Position numbers and translations under genes: made by a program
The notes under the pieces: model-generated
What the model saw: only the letters and a program-made list of their open reading frames with translations
Told to the model about the DNA's origin: nothing
Database searches by the model: none
Shown: piece by piece, positions 11,550-23,520 of the stretch
How positions within the stretch are numbered: position 1 is the stretch's first letter
How the letters are laid out: each line of letters starts with the position of its first letter
Assembly: GCA_017311185.1 (NCBI GenBank)
Contig: JAESUZ010001522.1
Span: forward strand, 620,001 to 684,000
Direction of reading: 5' to 3'
DNA length: 64,000 nucleotides
Source: Proteles cristata cristata
Taxonomy: Eukaryota > Chordata > Mammalia > Carnivora > Hyaenidae

Positions 11550-12150
11550 CAGAAATAAGAAAAAGGAAAGAAAAAGAAACAAGAAATAAAAGAAAATTTC
11601 AGTTTGCAACAAAGATGGAAAAAAATCTACCTCCCTAAATCACATTCTATGAAGAATATGTGCCAAACATTCTGAAATTCAGAAGAATTGAGGAAGGTTG
11701 CTGAAAGCCAAAATAAATGAATACCTTCACATCTTGTATGAAGAATAAAATTCTCTAAAAATAAGTGAGAATCCTAAGGGAGTATGGGTGGACTGAAGTA
11801 ATAAACATCTCTGTGGGATGTAGGTTTCTTTGAAATCTGGGCTCCTATATGGGAGGAGTCTGGATATGCAGTAAAGTTAAGAAGAAATATAAAATTCCAG
11901 CTTCTGATCAAAGTCAATAGAGCATAAGTAAAATAAATTCAGTAACCTAGCAAAAGATAAATAAGATGCTTAATTTTGAGCTCTATCAACCTGCCTGATG
12001 ATCTGTTCACTTCAGGACAAATGAGCTCCCAAGACATAGGATTATGTTTGAGATAATACATCTCATTTAAACTGATGACAACCCCAGATTACTTTTGCTA
12101 CTCTGTAAATTATTCCTATTATGCAAATAGTAGAAATAGAACTACTTATT
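11550..12150. other. Unassigned AT-rich DNA
   Basis: A-rich flank of the array, then unrecognised sequence. Confidence 0.5.
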
Positions 12151-12159
12151 CAAAAGTTA

Positions 12160-13545
12160 GTAATAGGACTTCCACTTCTATGGGATAACAGGGATCAGAT
12201 TTACCCTCCAAACTGGAAAAAATAAAACAAAATAAAACAGTGGACAAAGTATAGGAGATAATAGGGTTTAATGTGTTAGACACCAGGCAATAAAAGATAA
12301 TGACAGGAAACAAACAATTGTTCCACTTTACTACCTGGAGAATGTTTCCAGTTTCCAGACAGTGACACAATGAGGGAGAGAGAACCCAGGCAGAATGTGT
12401 TCATTTCTCTGAGCTGAGGAGACAGAGCTGGAAGTCTAGGAAGGCTGAGGAAGCTTGAATTCACAAAGAAGAAGACAGAGACATTGAATTGGAAAGAGAA
12501 AATTCCAGAGAATCCCAGACCATTTCTATATTGGATTATAACCCAAAGTATAAAATAAATATAGATGACTCTATGCTAATGCAAATAAATAACTGAATAA
12601 AATGATAAATGGGAGAGAAGAGACAAACATCCCATGCAAAAGAATTCCAAATAATTTATGTGGCTACTCTAGCCTCAAGGAGGTGGAGCATAGCTCTCTA
12701 CTCAGGTTTGGGCTGCACATAGTGACTTTCACCCAATGTTTATAGTATGGAAAAAAGAGTAACTTTATAGTAAGTGAACCTGGCAGCTACTACCTCAGCC
12801 AGGTGATCAAGGCCAACACAATAGACATAAATCATGTTAGTAGTATGTACACTTGATATGATGCAATGAAAATAGCACTACCTCTGTGGTATTCCACCCA
12901 GTAACCCATGATCTTATCTAGAGGGGAACATTAGACAAATCACAATGTAGGGCACTCTACAAAACCTGATCAGTACTCCTTGAAGCCATGAAAGTCATCA
13001 AAAACAAGGAAAACCTGAGAAACTGCCCACAGGCAAGAGAAGGCAAGAGAGATGATAACTAAATGTAATACGGAATCCTGGCTAGGATCTCAGAACAGAA
13101 AAAATTGGTTAGTTAAAAACTAAGGAAATCTAAATAAGGTATGGACTTAGTTAATAATAATGTATCAATATTGGTACATTTAATTATAGCACATGTATCA
13201 TAATAATGTAAGATATTAATAATAGGGGAAATTGTATGTCACTATATGGGCACTCTCTGGACTCTGAATTTTTCTATTAATCTAAAATGGTTTTAGGGAC
13301 TCCTGGGTGGCTCGGTAGGTTGAGCATCCGACTTTGGCTCAGGTGATGAACTCACAGTTCATGTGTTCTAGCCCTGCATCAGGCTCTGTGCTGACAGCTC
13401 AGAGCCTGGAGCCTGCTTCAGATTCTGTCTCCCTCTCTCTACCCCTCCCCCACTCACTCTGTGTCTCTTTCTCTCAAAAATAAATAAAAACCTTAAAAAA
13501 TAAAATAAAATGGTTCTAAAAAATAAGGTCTATTTAAAAGTAGGG
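12160..13545 (+). mobile_element. Old mammalian L1 3' UTR/3' end
   Basis: Non-coding 3' region of an old L1M-type element, best from about 12640. Landmarks are 'aaggaggtggagcatagctc', 'ctacctcagccaggtgatca', 'gtacacttgatatgatgcaa', 'catcaaaaacaaggaaaacc', 'taataatgtatcaatattgg' and 'aataggggaaattg'. It resumes after a SINE as 'ggttctaaaaaataaggtc' (about 13512-13530). No coding capacity. The 12160-12640 part is less certain. Confidence 0.7.
13295..13505 (+). mobile_element. CAN-SINE inside old L1
   Basis: Head 'gggactcctgggtggctcgg', body 'gctctgtgctgacagctcag', CT block and AATAAA tail. TSD 'taaaatggtt' at 13283-13292 and 13506-13515 comes from the L1 3' end it interrupts. Confidence 0.93.
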
Positions 13546-13768
13546 GTGCCTGGGTGGCTCAGTTGGTTGAGTGTCCAGCTTTAGCTCAGGTCATGATCTC
13601 ATGGTTCATGAGTTCGAGCCCCGTGTCAGGCCTGTGCTGACAGCTCAGAGCCTGGAGCCTGCTTCGTACTCTGTGTATCTCTCTTTCTCTGCTCCTTCCC
13701 CACTTGCACTCTGCCTCTTGTCTCTTAAAAAAATAAATAAACATTTAAAAATTTTAAATAAAATAAAA
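13543..13768 (+). mobile_element. CAN-SINE
   Basis: Head 'ggggtgcctgggtggctcag', B-box-like 'gagttcgagcccc', 'gtgctgacagctcagagcct', CT block and A-rich tail. Short TSD 'taaaagta' at 13535-13542 and 13769-13776. The open frame across it is a SINE read-through. Confidence 0.93.
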
Positions 13769-13859
13769 TAAAAGTAAAGCAACTGATAACACAAATTACA
13801 TGAGAAGAGAAATAATGTATAGAGTTGTATGGTTCTTATACTACACATCTAAGATCACT

Positions 13860-14345
13860 TGATATAAAAATCACTTGAATATGCACTGTAGTAAGTTAAA
13901 GATGTATACTATAAACCCAAAAGGATCCACTAAAATCACATAAGGACTTACAACTAATAAACCAACAAAGGAGAGAAAATGAAAACTCTTTTCTAAAAAA
14001 AGTCAGTAGAGGAAAAGAAACAAAAAGAGGCATATAGAACAAGTAAAGAATTAATTTAAAAGTACTAGATGGCTGATAAGAGAAAAAGCATGTTCCAAGG
14101 GAGCATTTAAAATGTAAATAGGTTAAAGGTAAAAGCTGGAAAAAGATGTATCAGTGATGTTAATTTGAAAAATGCTGGTGTGGTTATAGTAATATCAGAC
14201 AAAGTTGCTTTTAAAAAGAATAAAATTATTAGTAATGAAGAGGGACATTTCATAATAACAAAATGGTCAATTCATCAAGAGGACATAATGCTAAGTGTTG
14301 ATGGACTTAATAACAGCTCAAAAATGTATCAAACAAAAAAGTGAG
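13860..14345 (+). mobile_element. Old L1 ORF2 endonuclease-region relic
   Basis: Decayed L1 sequence colinear with the ORF2 endonuclease part: 'aataggttaaaggtaaaagc' (14117), 'ctggtgtggttatagtaata', 'tcagacaaagttgc', 'gaagagggacatttcataat' and 'tcaattcatcaagaggacat' (14269). All frames are broken. The first 200 bp are weaker. Confidence 0.65.
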
Positions 14346-14354
14346 TTTTCAACC

Positions 14355-14635
14355 AATATTTATTGGCCATTTTTTCAGCCCTGCCCACTTTCTCCTCTCT
14401 TTCTGGGACTCAGATTACATGACTATTAGCTCTTTTGATATAGAACTGTAGGTCCTGGGGGCACTGTTCAATAATTTTTCTATTTTTCTCTGTTGCTCAG
14501 ATTGTCTAATTTTCATTTTCCAGTTCACAGATTCTCTCCTTTGCTTGCCAGCCCATTTACTGAATTTTTTATTTTGGTTACTGTATTTTCCAATTCTAAA
14601 CTTTCCATTTGATTGACCCTACAATTGTAGAGAGA
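14355..14635 (-). mobile_element. Possible old L1-related fragment, antisense
   Basis: Words such as 'tactgaattttttattttgg' and 'ttccaattctaaactttcca' resemble a common old L1-associated sequence usually seen in this opposite orientation. Diverged, and the assignment is tentative. Confidence 0.35.
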
Positions 14636-14687
14636 AGGTCACACATATTTTTGCTGCACACTCACATATTACTGTAAATAGTTCTGA

Positions 14688-14868
14688 CATAATGACTCTC
14701 AAAGTGTGATCCCAGACCAACAGACACAGTCACTGAAAACTTGTTCAACATTCACACTGAGTCCAATGCAGACCAATGCAGTCAGGAGTTCTGAGGTTGG
14801 AACCCAGCGATCTTGTTTTAACAAGCCCTTTAATGATTCTGATCTAAGCTAAATCTTGAGTCTGTTCT
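14688..14868 (+). mobile_element. MER5A-type hAT DNA transposon
   Basis: Clear order of MER5A landmarks: 'ctctcaaagtgtgatcccag', 'gaaaacttgttcaacattca', 'ggttggaacccagcgatctt' and 'ttttaacaagccctttaatg', then 'attctgatctaagctaaatc'. Non-autonomous, non-coding. Confidence 0.8.
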
Positions 14869-15600
14869 TCCAAAATTGATTTCTAATGTTTTCTTCCTAC
14901 TCTTCCTGACACATGTGCACATGTGCATGCACACACACATGTGTCCTGGCTTCTGCTGGACCTTGAGTAATGTCCACTTGTCTGCAAGCCAGACAGCTGT
15001 GCCTAGCTTGAACTAGGACACAAGATAGCTAGAGGAAGCTTCTTAATGGGGCCATAACCTGTTTTGGCTCATCTATAATAAATAGTGACAAATAAGAGAA
15101 CTTTTATTCCTCACTCACTTACTCTATTAGTGGTCTACACACACTATTAACAATACTGAAATTTTTGAAGGGGCTGAATGAAAATCATGGTTCTTCCTCT
15201 GGTTACTTCCTGCTCCCAGGTTCTGTGTAATTTGAGAGATCTGACAAGAGCATGAGCAGATGGAGCATCAAGTCAACTTTACAAGAGACCTGACCTACTG
15301 AGTACAAAAACGCACGTGTCCACACCTACTCCCCTGTACAGACCTTGGAATGTCCCATACAAGTAAAAGTTCTGATACATAGAGCATGCCCACTACTCAG
15401 CCCTTTGTCTCCCACCAGAGCTGATGAGGAGGAAGGAGAAAAGAGCCCCAATGGCCATGCTGGGAACTATTGCTAGTTCAGTGAGAAGATAAGCAATGGC
15501 TGTTACTCACTTCCTTAGTCACAGCTGCAGTCAGGAGTAAAGGGAAAGGAGGGGGGAGATCTCAGAGTGTTTAGGAAACCAAAACAGCCTGGAGTGCATT
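14869..15600. other. Unassigned DNA
   Basis: No recognised element. A small alternating CA/TG palindromic patch ('acatgtgcacatgtgcatgc') lies near 14912. Confidence 0.5.
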
Positions 15601-15605
15601 AATAA

Positions 15606-15830
15606 TTGTTGACATTTACTGATAGTTTATCAGTAACTACTCTTCTTTGGTTAATATATTTTAACCTTTTTGATACTTATTTTTAAAAAATACATCCATT
15701 AGGTAAGTGTACTGTTAAACCCATTTCACAGGTGGAGAGACTGATACTAGGAAGTTAAAAAATGGTTCTTGCGTTGGTTTGGAAGTTGAGCTAATAAAGA
15801 GTACCCAGTAGCTTCTGCTTTTAGAGCCAC
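15606..15830 (+). repeat. MIR-like SINE relic
   Basis: Weak order of MIR words: 'gttgacatttactgatagtt', 'cccatttcacaggtggagag' near 15720, and 'ttagagccacc' at the end. Strongly decayed. Confidence 0.45.
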
Positions 15831-17030
15831 CTTAATGTTATAAATCAGTTTGCATAAATCATGGAAACTAAATGATCAAAATAGGAGTTTCTTATTAAGG
15901 GTAAGTGGCAATTTGAAAAATCTGATAAAACTTCATAGAGAAAACATTAGTAGCTTGACACAGAGTCGCATAAGCTTTTGTTTTATTTAGAGTATCTTAC
16001 TGCTCTTGGATATTCTTTTGCCTTTTTTCTCCCTGAAGAGCCTTAGTAGTTATGGGTATAAATATTCTCTACTTTTGTTTCTGTTGTCAATCCATGAGTA
16101 TCTGTGAAAAGACTGAGAGCCTTGAGGGAAGGATCTCCATTCTCAGTTTCCTATTTCCAGGGTCCAGAATATACTTACTGATGTTTTCTTGAAGTGTTAA
16201 TATTTTATACAAAACTAAAAAGTTCTTTAGAGTTTATCTTCCTAGGTAGCCTCAGAAACCGTTGTTTTCTCTGATGAACCTAAACCAGGCACTATATACT
16301 TAAGATTTCAGCTAGAATCAGTGTAAAGGCCCTTCTGTTATAATTAATTGAACGCAATGTCTGAGGCCTCAAACTTGCCTAACCTTCAATTCCCTTTATT
16401 GCCCTCGCTTTATTGCTTCTAGAACAACTATCTCTATGTGCTCCCCCACTGGGAGTGCTCTCACATAATTTAGTTCTCCCTTCCCAGAACTACAAGTGCT
16501 GAAAACTGGAAATGATCTTGTCTGGGGCATGTGAATATATGTGCTCATGAGAAATCAACCGAGCTGGGAATATCCACTCAGGCCATAACTCTAAATCCAC
16601 TGTGTGCTAAGAAAAACAGACTCCATGGAAGAGTGAAGCCTGCATATGCTAACAGAGCCATTGTTTTTCCAAATTTCTGATTCTTATCTAAGCAAGCCCA
16701 CTCTGTCCTAATATATTACGTTGTCATAAGAAATGTGCAACATTACAGTCTGGTTCATCTCTAAGTGGCTTTAGGGTATTCTTTGTTTCTCTGTCAATTT
16801 CTTGGCTTTTTCCTAGAAGTCAGATGGATGTAAGTACCCAAAGCAGAACTCCTTGGGAAATGTCTCCATGACCAGACTTGTGGGAAAGTTCAGGACCAGA
16901 TGGTATTAAAGAAATTATGATAATTTCCCTCAGATGCCCTTTAAACCAGAGCAGCCTCCTGGAATACAAGAGGAATGGGATTTGTGTCCTGGCACTCCTA
17001 AAGCCATAGCTGTATCTCCCATTCTAGAAA
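15831..17030. other. Unassigned DNA
   Basis: No recognisable repeat, RNA or coding similarity. Confidence 0.5.
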
Positions 17031-17035
17031 CATAG

Positions 17036-17205
17036 GGTGTGTGTGTGTGTGTATGTGTGTGTGTGTGTGTCTGGTACTTAGCACAATTACTTCATAAAAG
17101 AATCTCTTCTCTTGGGTTCTACCTGCTGTTATCCAATGAAATATATATGTATGTATATATATATATATATGTATAGGTATATATAATATGTATATATTTG
17201 TATAT
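17036..17205. repeat. (TG)n and AT-rich (TATA/TATG) tracts
   Basis: An imperfect (TG)n at about 17036-17070 and a mixed TA/TATG tract at about 17140-17205, separated by unique sequence. Confidence 0.9.
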
Positions 17206-17285
17206 AATATACATATGCATAGTTTTGTTTATAATTATATAGCTTATTTCTGAAAGGTCCTGTATTGCATTTCTTTAAAAATAAT

Positions 17286-17500
17286 TATTTTTTTTATGTT
17301 TTATTTATTTCTAGGGGAGAGAGAGAGACAGCTTGAGCAGGGGAGGGTCAGAGAGAGAGGGAGTCACAGACTGAAATAGGCTCCAGGCTCTGAGCTGGCA
17401 GTCAGCACAGGGCCCCACGCGGGGCTCGAACCCACAAACCGCGAGATCATGACCTAAGCGAAAGTCGGACGCTTAACCGACTAAGCCACCCAGGCGCCCC
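17286..17500 (-). mobile_element. CAN-SINE nested in the tail of a second SINE
   Basis: Minus-strand copy: the complement of 'ggggcgcctgggtggcttag' ends at 17500, and the T-rich tail complement starts at 17286. CpG-rich head and the 'ctgactgccagctcagagcc' variant mark a younger subfamily. Short TSD 'taaaaataat' at 17276-17285 and 17501-17510. Confidence 0.93.
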
Positions 17501-17510
17501 TAAAAATAAT

Positions 17511-17719
17511 TTTTTTTTAACATTTATTCATTTTTGAGAGACAGAAAGACAGAATGTGAGCAGGGGAAAGGTAGAGAGAAAGGGAGACAGAATCTGAAGA
17601 AGGCTCCAGGCTATGAGCCATCAGCACAAAACCCAATACAGGGCTTGAACCCACGAACCATGAAATCATGACCTGAGCTTAAGTTGGACGTTTAACAGAC
17701 TGAGCCACTCAGGTGCCCC
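17511..17719 (-). mobile_element. CAN-SINE (host of the nested SINE)
   Basis: Minus-strand copy ending with the complement of 'ggggcacctgagtggctcag' at 17719. Its TSD is recovered only if the neighbouring SINE is removed: 'tgtattgcatttct' (17261-17274) versus 'tatattgtatttct' (about 17721-17734). So this copy was inserted first and its A-tail was then the target of the second. Confidence 0.9.
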
Positions 17720-17773
17720 TTATATTGTATTTCTAAAAGCTCAGTTATGTAGGGCATTTAAAGAAAAATTTTT

Positions 17774-18072
17774 CTTTCTCATTGCCATGTAGTATTCCAT
17801 CATATAGATAAACCACATCTTCTTGATCCATTCATCCGTTTGCACATATAGGAGGATTAGTAGGAACTTCATGGAGGACCGTGGGGGAGAAGAAGGGGGG
17901 AAATAGTGGGGGAGAGGAAGAGAGACAACCCATGAGAGACTCTTGAATGCTGAGAACAAACTGAGGACTGATGGGTGTGTGGGGGGAGGGGTGAGATGGG
18001 CATGGAGGAGGGCACTTGTGGGGATGAGCACTGAGTGTTATATGGAAACCAAGTTGACAATAAACTATTTGT
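17774..18072 (+). mobile_element. Short felid L1 3' end with 5' inversion
   Basis: From about 17847 the plus strand carries the L1 3' UTR ('gcacatataggaggattagt' through 'gacaataaactatttgtaaa'). Immediately before it, 17774-17846 is the reverse complement of the ORF2 C-terminal region ('...tggaatactacatggcaatg...'). About 90 bp between the two segments are missing compared with the straight copy at 54167-54837. Segments in opposite orientation with a junction deletion are typical of twin priming. TSD 'aaagaaaaattttt' at 17760-17773 and 18243-18256. Confidence 0.85.
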
Positions 18073-18120
<48 letters not shown>

Positions 18121-18149
18121 AGGGAGGGAGGGAGGAAAGGAAAGAAGGA

Positions 18150-18213
<64 letters not shown>

Positions 18214-18215
18214 AG
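18073..18215. repeat. (GAAA)n/(GA)n/(GGGA)n tail microsatellite
   Basis: Starts as GAAA units directly after the L1 'tatttgtaaa' end, passes through (GA)n and (GGGA)n, then about 22 GAAA units. Probably grew from the L1 A-tail. A Lys/Glu/Arg-rich open frame over it is spurious. Confidence 0.92.
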
Positions 18216-18595
18216 TTACTACAAATGGGGAAGCATAAAAAAAAAGAAAAATTTTTATGAGATCTATTTGCTGTAATGCCAGATTAGAGACTTCTTTTTT
18301 AGTCAGGTAAATTTAAATATTGCCTGGCTTTGCACACTCCCATTAACCCCTTCAACAACAATGTTAATATTACAATGAACTTTCCTTTTTCCCAGTAGGA
18401 AAAAGGAATTGGTGTTTTCTTACTAGAATTTAATCATGGAAGATTTATTCACAGATGCACAGGGATCAGATTATACCTTTTGATCATGCAAAGAAGTTCA
18501 TCTTACTTCCTTTAATGGCTTAAAAAAGCAACCAACATGTTACCTGTTGAAGGGCAAAGCTTACCTGAATCTCAGGTAAAAAGAAAACAAATTTT

Positions 18596-18762
18596 GGGCC
18601 ATCTGGGTGGCTCAATCAGTTGAGTGTCTGACTTCAGCTCAAGTCATGATCTCCTGTTCATGTGTTCGAGCCCAGCCTGCTTTAGATCCTCAGTCCTCCT
18701 TGCTCTCTGCTCCTCTCCCACTTGCACTCTCTCAAAAATAAACATATTTTAAAAGAAAAAAA
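18596..18762 (+). mobile_element. CAN-SINE with internal deletion
   Basis: Head 'gggccatctgggtggctcaa' and 'tgtgttcgagccc' are present. The 'ggctctgtgctgacagctcagagcctg' segment is missing between 18675 and 18680. CT block and A-rich tail follow. Imperfect TSD: 'aagaaaacaaatttt' (18581-18595) versus an 'aagaaaaaacaattct'-like copy after the tail. Confidence 0.85.
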
Positions 18763-18938
18763 GAAGAAAAAACAATTCTAAATCTGGCCTGATCTTTTAC
18801 AGATCTGCCTAAATAGATCAGAAGGAAAGATCTATGGATAATCCAAGAAACCTAGGATATGGTTCTCAGATGAACATGTCTGTGAACCATTCACCAGCTT
18901 TGTTGTTTAATAGCCAACTCTGGTTACACTAGCAAAAT

Positions 18939-18949
18939 ATCTATCTATC

Positions 18950-18992
<43 letters not shown>

Positions 18993-19041
18993 AATCTATC
19001 TATCTGTCTATCTATCTATCTATCATCTATCATCTATCTAA
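18939..19041. repeat. (CTAT)n microsatellite
   Basis: About 22 CTAT units with CATC, CAAT and CTGT interruptions. Tetranucleotide repeat likely to be polymorphic. Confidence 0.96.
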
Positions 19042-21784
19042 TCTGCCCATTCTCTCTTACCAATTGGCTAGAAAATTCTAATTAACTTTTTAAAATAGGT
19101 TTTCCCTCTTCACTTTAGCTGCCACCACCTATGTCCTTGCCCTCCCACCCATCTTCTGGGCTATACAGCCTGCTTCCTCTCAGTGCTGTTTCAAGTTCTC
19201 TTTCATGGAATTGCCAGTAACTTCCACCAAGCAAAAAAAAAAAAGAACAAAACAGAACAAAAAACAGACAAACCAGCCATGTTATTTTTGTAAGAAACAC
19301 TCTCGGCAAGCCGCTGTCAATGCCTGTTGCTCATATCACAAGAAAAAACTTGTGAATCTCCAGAAACACAAGCCCAGGTGCCCAGAGAATCTGTGACTGA
19401 AAACCTGGGATGCCTTCCTGGAATGTCATTTCAGCCACATTGCAGACCAGGATATGGTCTGCCTCTTGTGCCTCAGACATAGGAAATGTTTCTCAATAAA
19501 TTATTATCTCAAGTTTTCAAATTAAAAAAAAATCTTAAGGTAAAACACATGATTCTAGATTAATTCCACTTTTTCATGAAGACATTCTGAGACTCCCTGA
19601 AACATTGAATGCACTTCCTCTACTATTAGAAATACTTGAGAAAATCATAAAAACTCCAATTCCTTCAGTGGGACCTCAGAGTTGCTCCAAACAAGACTTT
19701 AAATTACATTGTCACTGCTGTCCTGCAGCTCTACACTGCCATGCAGATGTCAAGCAATCCTTGCACCGCGTTAGCGCCATAGATGTTGGGAAATTTGCTT
19801 TACAGGTCCTTTGTCTTACCTCTTCCTAGCTGACCTTTCGTTCATCGACATTCATTTCACGTATCACTTCCGTGGGAACTTGTTATAATTCCTTCAATCA
19901 AATCTTGCTTACCTTTTATCTTACAGGAAACAACCTTTATCACAATTTTTCTGCAAATTCATGTCAGGAAAATCCAAGACAGGTCTGAAATGGGGGAGGG
20001 GGATGATCACTGGTGTCCTTCATAGTGTACCTTTCTTGGTTACCTGTACAGTCTCTGAGCAATTTAAGACTGATCATAACATAAATGACTGTTTTTGGGA
20101 AATGTGAACAAATTGGGTCCTAGAGGAATGCAGTTTACTATTGCCCTCTGGATAAGCCAGTCTGCACTGATTTATAGGTTTTAGCATTCCTTGTTGTCTG
20201 TATTTTTGCAGTTTTTTTTTTTTTAAAAATTCTGCTCTGAACTAGTTGTAACATCTTACTGATTTCCCCATTAATGAAATTAATAAAATGTATTCATTTT
20301 ACATTTTTTGAGACCCATGCCTTTTTTTAAATCTCTTGAAACACATTATCCTTTAAGGTACATATAACCTTAGTATTATAGTTACCAACTGTTGCACTAA
20401 ATTGCAGTTTCCTGAGGAGAGGGGTGTCATGGTAAGTACTCAAAAAATGTTAAATAAATACAAAGAATAAATGCCCTGTTTTTGTGCTTTGGGATGTGCC
20501 TTGAAACAGGAAAAGTCAGTAACTCAGCTGTTTGTCACATTTTTAAAAGTACAGATTTCTTTTAAGAATCTGTTAAAGTGTGGAACTTTAACAGAAAAGT
20601 ACGCATATTTTTTTATGCGGCAAGACAAACACAATACTGCACATGTGATTTTATTGGCTTAATGGTATTTTCATCCCCATTCTTCTTTTAAAAACTGCTT
20701 TAAATGCTGTGTTTTGCCAGCTTTCTCCAATGAGCCACATTTTGAACCTCTCATCCTCAGTTTTATCTCTTCATCTAAGAAAAACAGTTCAACAAAAAGA
20801 AAACAGTAGCTTCTGTATCACTTTAAAAATCATTGTGCTGCAATAGTCATGAAAACAATGTTCTTTAGTTTATCGCAGGGACATTTTTCAGCAGTCCTGT
20901 CCTCACTCAGTTCTTCCACAATTGGTTAAGACCAAATGACTAAATATGATTCAAGTTCATGGATAAACATGATATATACAGAATATGGATGTCATAAAAA
21001 GATACAGAGACAGCTTTTGGAAAGGAACCAAATGCCTCAGCGAGAAGGGACATTTGCCTTTGAAAGATGTCTCACTTTTGTAAGAAACATAGTAGGGGTC
21101 TTATGGACACTGTTGTAGAAAATTATATTGTCTGTCAAAGAAGAAAACAAGAGCCTCGTCTCCTAGGGAACTTAGAGTACAGGGTCTGTTCACTATTATT
21201 GTCTCAACGTGGTATCCTTGTGTAGAAAGGTGAACATGCCACATGCCAATGATAGTCTCAACCAATACAGCTCTGTAGTAACCACCAGGTTCGTTCATCA
21301 CTCTCCTGATTTTCAAAGAGAATGCTAGGTCTTTTGGTATAGCGTTATCTATATATAGGTAAGATTCATTCTTTTTTGTTGGAAAATAATTCTATACTGT
21401 TAACTTTATAATATAGGGTTACTTTTTATTTCTTTTAATTAAAACAGAGTGAATATATATATATATATATTAAACATAATCCTGAGCTTGGCCCTGTGGC
21501 ATTATTATCCCTTCCTGAATTAACCTTGATTGTATCTGTGGAGCTGACTAGAAACAGTTCAAGGGTAAGATAAATGCAGTAGCTTTGCTTGGGGAAAATG
21601 TCCAGGAAACAAACGCCATTTAAAAACATTTGAGGTAAATATAATCCCCTAAAAGTGGTTTCATGTACTTACTATCATGGCCCAACTACAGTTCTCTTTA
21701 GCAAGATCTATAGCTTTAGAGTGTATTAAATCATGCATTTTTCTTAACTGAGTTTGAATCTGTCAGATCACTTATTGAGTTCTG
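19042..21784. other. Unassigned DNA (2.7 kb)
   Basis: No repeat or gene I can recognise. Includes an A12 run near 19232 and a (TA)n tract at about 21455-21471. Frames near 19205, 19605, 20471 and 20936 lack motifs, splice context or family similarity and are not called. Confidence 0.45.
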
Positions 21785-21802
21785 ATTTAAATTCCTATGC
21801 TC

Positions 21803-21970
21803 CGGACGCCTGGGTGGCTTAGTCGGTTAAGCGTCCGACTTTCGCTTAGGTCATGATCTCGTGGTTCGTGGTTTCGAGCCCCACGTCGGGCTCTGTGCTG
21901 ACTGCCAGCTCAGAGCCTGGAGCCTGTTTCGGAGTCTGTGACTCTTCTCTCTGACCCTTTCCTGCTCATG

Positions 21971-22004
<34 letters not shown>

Positions 22005-22029
22005 GAAATAAATAAAACATTAAAAAAAA
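21803..22029 (+). mobile_element. CAN-SINE, young-looking
   Basis: Head 'ggacgcctgggtggcttagt' with CpGs preserved, 'ctgactgccagctcagagcc' subfamily, a (CT)n run of about 30 bp, then 'ctagaaataaataaaacatt'. Perfect 18-bp TSD 'atttaaattcctatgctc' at 21785-21802 and 22030-22047. Confidence 0.97.
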
Positions 22030-22047
22030 ATTTAAATTCCTATGCTC

Positions 22048-22885
22048 ATGTCAGTGACTATATTCAATGATAGAATACAGAATTAAAACTATTCACTCCT
22101 CAGTGCCTTTTAATACCTAAGAAGCCAATGAAAGGATCTTTCCTTTCTAGATTATTTACTGAACTTTTATAACTGAAATATAAAAGAGTTAGTAGTACTT
22201 TTATTTATACACATAAATGGTCAGCCAATTAGAAATTTTATTTCTATTTCTCCTTCTCTCCCAAATGCTGATGAGTTCAGGCAAAATCAGTGAGAGATAT
22301 TTTTTCCTTTGGAAGAAGGTGAAGAAGCTATTATGTATGTATGTATGTATGTATGTATGTATGTACGTATGTATGTATGTATTTCAGATGAATAGGATCC
22401 CAGAGATACTCAGGCAATTAGCTGACCCTCCAAGTTTGGATCAGAGGCCGTTTTAAAAAAAAAAAAAGTCTCATGAAACATATATTCTTATGGTCATTCG
22501 TTCTTTGTTCTTCTGTATGCATTATTCCTTATATCCATTCTTAACCACTTTTTGGGAGGGTGTCTTCTAGCTTAGCCTGTCTCCTCAATACTTAAATAAT
22601 TGTTGTGGTAGCCACAGTACTATGTTCTTAGTAGTTTAGTAGCCAGTCAACCAATTATATTGGCGATTTGTGGCATTCTAATAGTATCATCATTCTTGCC
22701 CCTTTGATCTTCAGGTATTCTTAGATTTCTAATTTCTGAGTTCATGTAATTTATTACATGGGATTCTCAAGTATTTTATTAACTTTTACCTATGTTCCCT
22801 TTTATATTTATTCTCTTAGCAATTTCTTCCAATCTTATGTTTTCAATGGATACCTTATATTTAGGTGATTCTCAAAACTGCAATG
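22048..22885. other. Unassigned AT-rich DNA with (GTAT)n
   Basis: Apart from the tetranucleotide tract at 22332-22382, nothing is recognised. Confidence 0.5.
22332..22382. repeat. (TATG)n microsatellite
   Basis: About 12 TATG units with one TACG interruption near 22364. Confidence 0.96.
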
Positions 22886-23159
22886 TTATGTTCTGAATTG
22901 TATCTCACTCTCCCCCAACCTCAAGGTTGAAGTACTGACTCCTAAAACCTGAGAATATAATATTTAGAGAAAAGGTCTTTAAAGGGGTGATTAAGTTAAA
23001 ATGACCCTGTTAGGTTAGGTCACTTATCCAATAGGACTAGTTCTTATTATTCTATGAAGAAACACCAGGATGTGTGATACAGAAAAAAAGTCATGGAAAG
23101 ACACAGCAAGAAGGTGGCCATCTGCAAGTCAAGGAAAAAGACCCCTCAGAAGAAACCAG

Positions 23160-23487
23160 TGCTATGCTCTGGCCTGAATGTGCCCCCCCAACCCCGTTCC
23201 CAAATGCATATGTTAAAATCCTGATCCCACAAGGTGATGATAGGAGGTGAGGCTTTGGAGAGGAAATTTGGTCATGGAAGCAAAGTCCTCATGAATTTGA
23301 TTAGGGCCCTTAAAAGAGACTCCTGAGTGGAGTCTAGGTGGCTCAGTACGTTGGGCATCCACTTTGGTTAGGGTCACAATCTCATGGTTTGGTAGTTTGA
23401 GCCCTGCATTGGGCTCTGCACTGACAGTGTGGAAGCCAGCCTGCCTAGGATTCTCTCCCTCCCACCTCCCTACTTGTATGCTCCCAT

Positions 23488-23520
<33 letters not shown>

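Noticed and set aside
11250..11612. Open frames of 84-106 codons on both strands
   Set aside because: They are read-throughs of the (GGAA)n array; low-complexity peptides on both strands are expected from a 4-base repeat without stops.
13571..13771. Open frames over CAN-SINEs here and at 23364, 29797, 39666, 42304, 46499, 56585
   Set aside because: SINE sequence gives similar spurious peptides in several places; no coding function.
18035..18238. Lys/Arg/Glu-rich open frame
   Set aside because: It lies over the (GAAA)n/(GA)n microsatellite after the L1 tail.
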